A stretch of 64,000 bases of DNA from Nocardioides guangzhouensis (GTDB lineage Bacteria > Actinomycetota > Actinomycetes > Propionibacteriales > Nocardioidaceae), in assembly GCF_004519545.1 (NCBI RefSeq), contig NZ_SDKM01000017.1, positions 1 to 64,000 on the forward strand, read 5' to 3'. The notes under the pieces were generated by a model, which did not search any database, was not told the origin of the DNA, and worked only from the letters and a program-made list of their open reading frames with translations. Below are positions 58,584 to 64,000 of this stretch, one piece after another; position 1 is the stretch's first letter; each line of letters opens with the position of its first letter. The position numbers and the translations under genes are program-made.

Positions 58584-59042
58584 ATGCGAGTGTCCGCGAA
58601 GTCCGACTACGCCCTCCGCGCCCTCATCGAGATGGCCGGGCGGGCCGACAGCTCACCGGTGAGCGCCGAGGAGCTCGGCCGCCTCCAGGACATCCCGCAC
58701 GGTTTCCTCCAGGCGATCCTCGCCGACCTCCGCCGGGCCGGCGTCGTGGTCTCCCAGCGCGGCCAGTCGGGCGGCTGGCGCCTGGCCGGCAAGCCCGAGG
58801 CGATCAGCGTCGCCGACGTGATCCGCGCGGTGGACGGCCCGCTGGTCTCCGTCTACGGCCTGCGTCCCGAGGCGGTCACCTACAACGAGCGCGCCGACGT
58901 CCTCCAGCACGTGTGGATCGCCGCCCGTCGCTCGCTGCGCGACGTGTTCGAGCAGGTCACCATCGCCGACCTGGCCGCCCGCGAGCTGCCGGACGCGGTC
59001 ACCTCCCGCACCGCCGACGAGGACGCCTGGCAGCCGCACTGA
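58584..59042 (+). CDS. Rrf2 family regulator without cysteine ligands
   Basis: A 152-residue Rrf2 protein. The N-terminal winged helix starts M-R-V-S-A-K-S-D-Y-A-L-R-A-L with recognition helix I-P-H-G-F-L-Q-A-I-L-A-D-L, wing S-Q-R-G-Q-S-G-G-W-R-L and dimerisation helix. It has no cysteine at all, so it cannot bind the Fe-S cluster of IscR/NsrR; in this it is like the cysteine-metabolism repressor CymR. With the TauE/SafE exporter upstream, control of sulfur metabolism is the best guess. GACACT 6 nt before the ATG implies a leaderless mRNA. Confidence 0.85.
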   Translation: MRVSAKSDYALRALIEMAGRADSSPVSAEELGRLQDIPHGFLQAILADLRRAGVVVSQRGQSGGWRLAGKPEAISVADVIRAVDGPLVSVYGLRPEAVTYNERADVLQHVWIAARRSLRDVFEQVTIADLAARELPDAVTSRTADEDAWQPH

Positions 59043-59055
59043 CCGCCCGGCTGCC

Positions 59056-59703
59056 TCAGCGGCCGGCGGTCCGCTCGGCCACCCACTCCACGAACGGGCG
59101 CAGCGTGCGCCAGTCGTCGCGGACCATGTCCAGCATCGCGGGAGTGTGGATCACCGGCTCGAACCCGTGGCTGCGCGTGAGCGTGAGCGACTTGTGCCGG
59201 AGCAGCCCGATCCGCGGGTGCTGCTGGTCGTAGCCGCGGGGCGTGGTCTTGAGCGTCTCGCCACCGACCGTCCAGCCGCCGTCCTCGAGCCCGGTCACGA
59301 TCCGCTCGAGCTCGGTGCCGGTCCGCTCGTCGTCGATGGCGGCCCGGACCGCGGCCAGCCCCGCGGGGCTGGCCTCGTAGAAGCCGGCCCCGGTGCGCAC
59401 GCCCCGCGCCGACAGCTCGACGTACCACCCGGTGGCCGAGGCCACGGGCACGTAGGCGCCCTGGTGCGTCTTGTACGGCGTCTTGTCCTTCGCGAACCGG
59501 ACGTCGCGGTAGGGGCGGAACACCTTGGCGGTGCCGAACTCCTCGGCCAGCGCCTCTGTCAACGCGGCCATCGGTGCCTTGACGGCCTCGTTGTAGACGG
59601 CCTTGTGCGCCTCCCAGAACGACTTGGTGTTGTCGACCTCGAGGTCGTCGTAGAAGTCGAGCGCCGCGACGGGGAACCCCTCGAACTGTGCTGGCTGGGT
59701 CAC
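59056..59703 (-). CDS. DUF2461 (TIGR02453) domain protein
   Basis: A 215-residue protein of the DUF2461 family: opening F-E-G-F-P, F-Y-D-D-L-E-V-D-N-T-K-x-F-W-E-A-H-K, R-P-Y-R-D-V-R-F-A-K-D-K-T-P-Y-K-T-H. Function unknown. GTG 59703 overlaps the preceding fusion gene's stop by 4 nt and makes it the last member of the operon 63218-59056. Convergent with the Rrf2 gene, 13 bp apart. Confidence 0.87.
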   Translation of the reverse strand: MTQPAQFEGFPVAALDFYDDLEVDNTKSFWEAHKAVYNEAVKAPMAALTEALAEEFGTAKVFRPYRDVRFAKDKTPYKTHQGAYVPVASATGWYVELSARGVRTGAGFYEASPAGLAAVRAAIDDERTGTELERIVTGLEDGGWTVGGETLKTTPRGYDQQHPRIGLLRHKSLTLTRSHGFEPVIHTPAMLDMVRDDWRTLRPFVEWVAERTAGR

Positions 59704-61424
59704 GCGGGAACGGTATCCGAGACCCGGAAGAGGTCGGCCTCGCCCAGCGGCGGCGCGGGCTCGAGGTCGATCCCGGATCCCGAGAGCAGGACGGTCGCCA
59801 TCCGGGTGACCAGGAGCTCCCCGGGGACCGTGTGGGCGCCGAGCCGCACCGCGAGCTCCACGCCCGGACCCGCCACCGGGCCGCCGTCGGCGACCTCGGC
59901 CACCGCCAGCCCGAGCGCCGCGTCGGAGACCCGCGCGAGCGCCGAACGGCCGGCGCGGACCGCCGTGGCCGGCCCGTCGAAGAGCACGACGACGTCGCCG
60001 GCGGCGCTGTGCCGCAGCCGCCCGCCGGCCGCCACGAGGGCGTCGGCGAGGGCGGTCGCCTCGCGGCCCGCGGGGTGTGCCACCGCCGCCAGGGCGAGGT
60101 GGTGCGTCGGCGCCGGGGTGGACCGGATGAAGGGTTCCACGGCGTCCAGGATCTGGGCGGGGTCACCGGACACGAAGTGGTCGGCGCCGGTCAGGGCCAC
60201 GAACCGCGCACCGGGGATCCGGTCGGCGAGGTAGCGGCCCTCCTCGATCGGGAACATCGGGTCCTGGTCCCGGTGCACGACGAGCGTCGGCACCCGGACC
60301 GACCGCAGCAGGTCGCGCACGTCGACCAGGGAGTTCATGTCCATGAGCGCCCGGATCGTGCCCGGCGTGGCGGCGGCGGTCATCCGGCGTGCCCACCACT
60401 GCTGCATCGGCTCGTCGGCGGAGGGACAGCGCATCCGCAGGTCGGCGGTCCAGTCCCAGGTGTGCACGAGCCGCTCGGTGTACGCCGCGCGCTCGTCCTG
60501 GGTCTGGGCCCAGGGGTAGTCCTCGGCCCGGGTCCGCTTGGCGTAGGTCCCGTAGAGCACCAGCGAGGACACCCGCTCGGGGTGCGTGGCCGCCATCATC
60601 ACGGCCATCGGGCCTCCCTCGGAGTAGCCGCAGAGGATCGCCCGTTCGGAACCGACCGCGTCCATGACCGCGAGGACGTCGTGCATGCGCGTCTCCAGGT
60701 CCGGGACCCCGGACGGCCGGTCCGACATCCCCGTGCCGCGCTTGTCGAAGCGGATCAGGCGGCCCATGGTGCCGAGCCGGTCGAGGAAGTAGGCGTGGCG
60801 TGGGTCCTCCCAGTCGAAGGCGAGGTGGGAGATGAAGCCGGGGATGAGCACGATGTCCAGGTCGCCGCTGCCGGTCACCTGGTGGGCGATGTGCAGTCCG
60901 TCGCTGACGGTGTAGCGGACCGGCCGGACGGGCGTCGGTGCCGCCGCGCGGCCGGGAGCGGTGGCCGGAGGGGGTGCGGCGGGCTCCCCGGCCGGCTCGA
61001 CGACCCCGGCCACGAACCGGTAGCCCCGACCGTGGACGGTGCGGATCATCCGCTGGGACCGCCCGTCGTCGCCGAGGGCGCGGCGTACCTGCTTGATGCG
61101 GCTGGTCACCGCGGTCTCGCTCACGAAACGCCCGCCCCAGACGGTGTCCATGAGCTCCTCCTTGGGCACCACCCGCTCGCGGTTCCGGACCAGGTGCACG
61201 AGGACGTCGAAGGCCTGCGGCTCCAGCGGTACGCCGGTCCCGTCGCGCCGCAGCTCGAACAGCGTCTCGTCCAGCTCGAGGCGCCCGTCGAGGATCAGGA
61301 CCATGTCGTCATGCTCGCACGCCCCGGGACCGGTGCCGAGGGCTCCGCGTGCCGGGTCGCCCCCGGGACGAACGGGTCGGGGGAGCGACTCCGGCACGAG
61401 CCGGAGGTGGGTCTGGTCGTTCAC
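59700..61424 (-). CDS. winged-helix / alpha-beta hydrolase / degenerate cyclase fusion protein
   Basis: A 574-residue fusion. Residues about 43-139 are an OmpR-type winged helix (V-V-P-K-E-E-L-M-D-T-V-W, T-V-H-G-R-G-Y-R-F). Residues about 170-440 are an alpha/beta hydrolase: G-Y-S-E-G with nucleophile Ser268, an acid in the V-H-R-D-Q-D segment and T-G-A-D-H-F catalytic His. Residues about 448-574 keep the C-terminal half of class III adenylate cyclase homology (G-E-L-L-V-T-R-M-A-T-V-L-L-S-G-S-G-I) but lack the metal-binding Asp region, so cyclase activity is unlikely. GTG 61424; Met41 is an alternative. A ligand-sensing transcription factor is plausible. Overlaps both neighbours by 4 nt. Confidence 0.82.
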   Translation of the reverse strand: MNDQTHLRLVPESLPRPVRPGGDPARGALGTGPGACEHDDMVLILDGRLELDETLFELRRDGTGVPLEPQAFDVLVHLVRNRERVVPKEELMDTVWGGRFVSETAVTSRIKQVRRALGDDGRSQRMIRTVHGRGYRFVAGVVEPAGEPAAPPPATAPGRAAAPTPVRPVRYTVSDGLHIAHQVTGSGDLDIVLIPGFISHLAFDWEDPRHAYFLDRLGTMGRLIRFDKRGTGMSDRPSGVPDLETRMHDVLAVMDAVGSERAILCGYSEGGPMAVMMAATHPERVSSLVLYGTYAKRTRAEDYPWAQTQDERAAYTERLVHTWDWTADLRMRCPSADEPMQQWWARRMTAAATPGTIRALMDMNSLVDVRDLLRSVRVPTLVVHRDQDPMFPIEEGRYLADRIPGARFVALTGADHFVSGDPAQILDAVEPFIRSTPAPTHHLALAAVAHPAGREATALADALVAAGGRLRHSAAGDVVVLFDGPATAVRAGRSALARVSDAALGLAVAEVADGGPVAGPGVELAVRLGAHTVPGELLVTRMATVLLSGSGIDLEPAPPLGEADLFRVSDTVPA

Positions 61425-61987
61425 GCCGTCGCGACGTCGACCTGCACCGGGACGGCGTTCGACACCACGTCGTACACGGCCGAGCGGCGCCGGGCCTGGT
61501 CGACCAGCCGTGCCAGGTCCTCGGGGTTGGCGTCGCCGGCGACGTGGAAGGTGACCCGGATCGCCTGGAAGCCGTTGCGCACGGAGTCGTCGATGCCGAG
61601 GATGCCGCGCAGGTCGATGTCACCCTCGACGCGAGCCGTCGCCTCGTGCAGCTCGATGCCGCGGGCAGCGGCGATGTTGGCCAGACCGCTGGTCAGGCAG
61701 CTGCCCAGGGCCTGGAGGAGGTGCTCGGCCGGGGTCGGGGCCCGGTCGGCGCCGACCAGCACGACCGGGTGGTCGGCCTCGACGTCGAACTCCTGCTCGC
61801 GGGCCTGCTCGCCGCCGGCTCCGTGGAAGCCGCCGATGGTGGTGCGGTTCCAGGTGCCGTCCAGCCACCGGGTGGTGGCACGGAACTGGAAGCGCGCGAG
61901 CTCGGGCTGCTGACGGACCGCGTCGATGGTGGCGAACAGGGTCTCGGTGTCCACGCCGTTGGTACGGCGGGTGGGTGTCGTGGTCAT
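61421..61987 (-). CDS. OsmC family protein
   Basis: A 188-residue OsmC/Ohr-fold protein with A-P-T-P-A-E-H-L-L-Q-A-L-G-S-C-L-T-S (reactive Cys near 99) and C-terminal R-R-R-S-A-V-Y-D-V-V-S-N-A-V-P. OsmC/Ohr peroxidases use two cysteines; here the second position is replaced and only one Cys is present. Thiol-peroxidase activity is therefore doubtful. Second gene of the operon 63218-59056 and coupled to the fusion regulator. Confidence 0.85.
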   Translation of the reverse strand: MTTTPTRRTNGVDTETLFATIDAVRQQPELARFQFRATTRWLDGTWNRTTIGGFHGAGGEQAREQEFDVEADHPVVLVGADRAPTPAEHLLQALGSCLTSGLANIAAARGIELHEATARVEGDIDLRGILGIDDSVRNGFQAIRVTFHVAGDANPEDLARLVDQARRRSAVYDVVSNAVPVQVDVATA

Positions 61988-62024
61988 GCGGGTGCCTCTC
62001 TCTTCTGGATGGTGTCGGTGGCGC

Positions 62025-63218
62025 TCACGCGGCCGGTGCCGCGACCAGCCCGGCCGGGACCGGGCGCGAGGCGAGCGCCGTCGCCTCGCGGTCGAGGGCC
62101 CGGGCCAGCTGCATCTGGAGCTCGACGAACCGGGCGGGGTGGGGGAACCGGGCCAGCGCCCGGGTGAGGTCGAAGGTCTCGGCGAGGGCGGCGTCGCGGG
62201 CGGCGGCGTACTGCCCGAGGGAGGTGGGCTCGTCTGCGCCCTCGAGGACGTCGTGCAGTGCCTCGGCGAGCAGCTCCGCGTCCCGGAACGCGTCGGTGAT
62301 GCCGTGCCCGGTGATCGGGTCGCGGTGGTAGCCCGCGTCCCCGACCAGCGACCAGCCCGGCCCCCACGCCTGACGGACGTAGCTGGGAGGGGAGACGCAG
62401 CCCCGGACGGGCGAGACGATCCGGCCGCGTCGTACCCGGGAGGCGAGGACGGGGGCAGCGTCGTCGAGGGCGGCGAGCAGGGCGCTGCTCCTGCGGTCCC
62501 CCGCGCTGCGGACGGCCGTGAACGCCGGAGTGGGCCGACAGAGCCAGACACAGGCCTGGCCGTCGTTCGTGGGGAAGGCCCCGGCGAACGCGTCCGGGGA
62601 GACGTGGAACTCGATGCCACGCCAGTCGACGTCGGCGACGTAGAAGTAGAAGAGCGAGGCGTCGGCCTCGAAGCCCTGCAGGGTGGCGGCGCCCAGCCGC
62701 TGGACGGTGCGCGACCGCAGCCCGTCCGCGGCCACCACGTGCCGGGCGGCCACGTCGGTGCTGCGGCCGTGGCCGTCTCGCGTCCGGACACCCGTGACCC
62801 GCCCGGACCGGTCGCGCAGCAGCCCGGTGACGGTGGTGCCGGTGCGCAGGTCGGCGCCGGCGGCCAGGGCGGCGTCGAGCAGGATCGCGTCGAGCACCGA
62901 CCGCCGCGGCGCCACCAGCAGGTCGACGCCGGCGCGATCCTTGACCCGACGGTGCAGCTCGCCGTCGGCGGTCACGAACGTCACGTCGCGGATCGCCGGT
63001 GCGCCTGTCGCGAGCACCCGGTCCAGGAGGCCCCAGCGGGCCAGCTGGACGACGCCCCCGCGGGCGATGCCGTGGGTCGAGACCGTGTCGCCGGGCAGGT
63101 CGGCGCGGTCGAGCAGGAGCACGTCGTGGCCACGGGCGGCGAGGAGTCGGGCGACGGCCGTGCCGGCGCACCGGGCGCCCACGACGACCACGTCGCGGCT
63201 CGGGTCCTGGTGGGTCAT
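62025..63218 (-). CDS. FAD-dependent monooxygenase/dehydrogenase (PHBH-like)
   Basis: A 397-residue flavoprotein. N-terminal FAD fold V-V-V-V-G-A-R-C-A-G-T-A-V-A (about 11-24), a middle D-G-x-R-S-R-T-V (D-G motif) and G-D-A-G-Y-H-R-D-P-I-T-G-H-G-I-T-D-A-F (G-D motif, FAD ribityl binding), as in geranylgeranyl-reductase/PHBH-type enzymes. Substrate unknown, possibly an aromatic or lipophilic compound. First gene of the four-gene operon that includes a fusion regulator. Confidence 0.86.
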   Translation of the reverse strand: MTHQDPSRDVVVVGARCAGTAVARLLAARGHDVLLLDRADLPGDTVSTHGIARGGVVQLARWGLLDRVLATGAPAIRDVTFVTADGELHRRVKDRAGVDLLVAPRRSVLDAILLDAALAAGADLRTGTTVTGLLRDRSGRVTGVRTRDGHGRSTDVAARHVVAADGLRSRTVQRLGAATLQGFEADASLFYFYVADVDWRGIEFHVSPDAFAGAFPTNDGQACVWLCRPTPAFTAVRSAGDRRSSALLAALDDAAPVLASRVRRGRIVSPVRGCVSPPSYVRQAWGPGWSLVGDAGYHRDPITGHGITDAFRDAELLAEALHDVLEGADEPTSLGQYAAARDAALAETFDLTRALARFPHPARFVELQMQLARALDREATALASRPVPAGLVAAPAA

Positions 63219-63272
63219 GCCGACCACCGTCGCGCCCGGGACGGCAGGAACCTTGGTGGCCGTGTGACGGGT

Positions 63273-63306
63273 TCGTGGAGACGACGTGGCCGGGAGGTCT
63301 CCACGA
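63273..63306. promoter_or_regulatory. inverted repeat between divergent genes
   Basis: TCGTGGAGAC (63273-63282) and GTCTCCACGA (63297-63306) are perfect 10-bp arms with a 14-bp spacer in the 141-bp divergent region before the monooxygenase operon and the AzlC gene. Possible operator, or a dispersed repeat. Confidence 0.45.
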
Positions 63307-63359
63307 GATCGCCTCCCGACCGCCAAGGACGCGGACCACGGCCGGGTGACCGTGGCGGC

Positions 63360-64000
63360 ATGACCACGACCGTCGTCCCGGACGCCCTGCGTCCGGACCT
63401 CCCTGCCCTCGACCGCCGCGAGCTCCGCCGCCGAGCCCGCGCCGACGTGCTGGCCGTGGCGCCGGGTGTGATGCCGTTCGGGCTGGTGCTGGGCGTCACC
63501 GTCGTGGCGCTCGGCGGGAGCCGGGCCGCGGCGCTGTTCGGTGCGGCCGCGGTGTACGGCGGCAGCGCGCAGCTCACCACGACGACGGTCCTGCACCTCG
63601 GGTCGGGGTTCCTCGCCGCCGTCGCGGCCGGCGTCGTCGTGAACGCCCGCGTGATGCTGTACGGCGCCGCGCTCGAGCCGATGTTCCGGCACCAGCCGCG
63701 CTGGTTCCGGCTCCTCGGACCGCAGTTCCTGCTCGACCAGACCTATCTCGCCGCGACCCGGCGGGAGGCGTCGGGGCCGGCCGAGTTCCGTCGCTACTGG
63801 GGTTGGCTCGGCACCTACCTGCTGCTGGCCTGGCTGGTCGCGGTCGCCGTCGGCCTCGCCCTCGGACCGCTGCTCCCGCCGTTGCCGCACCTCGGGCTGG
63901 TCGGCGTCGCGCTGTTCGTCGCCATGCTGGTCCCGCGCCTGGTGAGCCGCACCGTGCTGCTGGTCGCCGGGACGTCCGGCGCCGTGGCCATCGCCGTGGC
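63360..64000 (+). CDS. AzlC family branched-chain amino acid exporter, truncated by window edge
   Basis: The first 213 residues of an AzlC-type permease, open to the right edge without a stop. Motifs: V-A-P-G-V-M-P-F-G-L-V-L-G near 34, G-G-S-A-Q-L-T-T-T-T-V, and N-A-R-V-M-L-Y-G-A-A-L-E-P near 98-110, with several hydrophobic segments. AzlC acts with small AzlD to export branched-chain amino acids; AzlD would be expected just beyond the window. Start ATG 63360. Confidence 0.82.
   Translation, partial: MTTTVVPDALRPDLPALDRRELRRRARADVLAVAPGVMPFGLVLGVTVVALGGSRAAALFGAAAVYGGSAQLTTTTVLHLGSGFLAAVAAGVVVNARVMLYGAALEPMFRHQPRWFRLLGPQFLLDQTYLAATRREASGPAEFRRYWGWLGTYLLLAWLVAVAVGLALGPLLPPLPHLGLVGVALFVAMLVPRLVSRTVLLVAGTSGAVAIAV

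Overview
The window is 64 kb of very high-GC DNA from an actinobacterium, most probably a member of the Nocardioidaceae (Nocardioides-like). The evidence is third-position GC bias in every gene, frequent GTG/TTG starts, many ATGA/GTGA stop-start overlaps, TAnnnT promoter boxes placed 6-7 nt before start codons (leaderless transcription), a mycothiol-dependent maleylpyruvate isomerase-family enzyme, a SARP/BTAD regulator, and tandem DivIVA/FilP-like coiled-coil proteins. I see about 55 protein genes and no rRNA, tRNA, CRISPR array, insertion sequence or prophage; the stretch reads as ordinary chromosome with a few accessory islands.

Layout. 0-3.1 kb: a minus-strand operon (YvlD/phage-holin-like membrane protein, LMW protein-tyrosine phosphatase, fructosamine-kinase homologue, GNAT acetyltransferase) that looks like a protein-deglycation module, then a FadR-type GntR regulator with a perfect operator over its own start codon. 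3.3-8.9 kb: one giant repeat-rich LPXTG wall-anchored protein of 1878 residues. 9.2-13.3 kb: a PLP aromatic/histidinol-phosphate aminotransferase, an ArsR-like/MFS pair, and a divergent xi-class GST (hydroquinone reductase). 13.3-16.7 kb: a tightly overlapping redox operon (small proline-rich membrane protein, ApbE flavin transferase, haem-type membrane protein, NuoF-like flavoprotein, 3Fe-4S ferredoxin). 16.8-20 kb: a Glu/His-rich secreted protein, an OmpR/EnvZ-type two-component pair and a secreted hypothetical. 20-25.8 kb: secreted GH43-like protein, CDF metal exporter, NarL-type two-component pair, membrane protein.

26-32.3 kb: branched-chain 2-oxoacid/pyruvate dehydrogenase E1 alpha, E1 beta and E2, followed by two overlapping coiled-coil cytoskeletal genes. 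32.3-44.5 kb: mixed housekeeping and accessory genes: methyltransferase, PIG-L deacetylase with a 960-residue SARP-NTPase regulator, epimerase, M1 peptidase, GNAT, phosphoglucomutase, SDR and mycothiol-dependent enzyme. 44.6-51 kb: a surface-glycan island (GT2, sulfotransferase, sugar aminotransferase, methyltransferase, flippase, membrane GT). 51.1-54.8 kb: thioredoxin-NHL protein and a receptor-type Ser/Thr kinase.

55-64 kb: small membrane protein, FadE5-like acyl-CoA dehydrogenase with a strong operator, TauE/SafE exporter with a cysteine-free Rrf2 regulator, then a minus-strand operon (FAD monooxygenase, OsmC, a winged-helix/hydrolase/degenerate-cyclase fusion, DUF2461) and a truncated AzlC permease at the right edge. 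The best candidates for something not well described are the redox operon, the winged-helix-hydrolase-pseudocyclase operon, the small bridging ORF inside the dehydrogenase operon, and the receptor kinase's extracytoplasmic domain.
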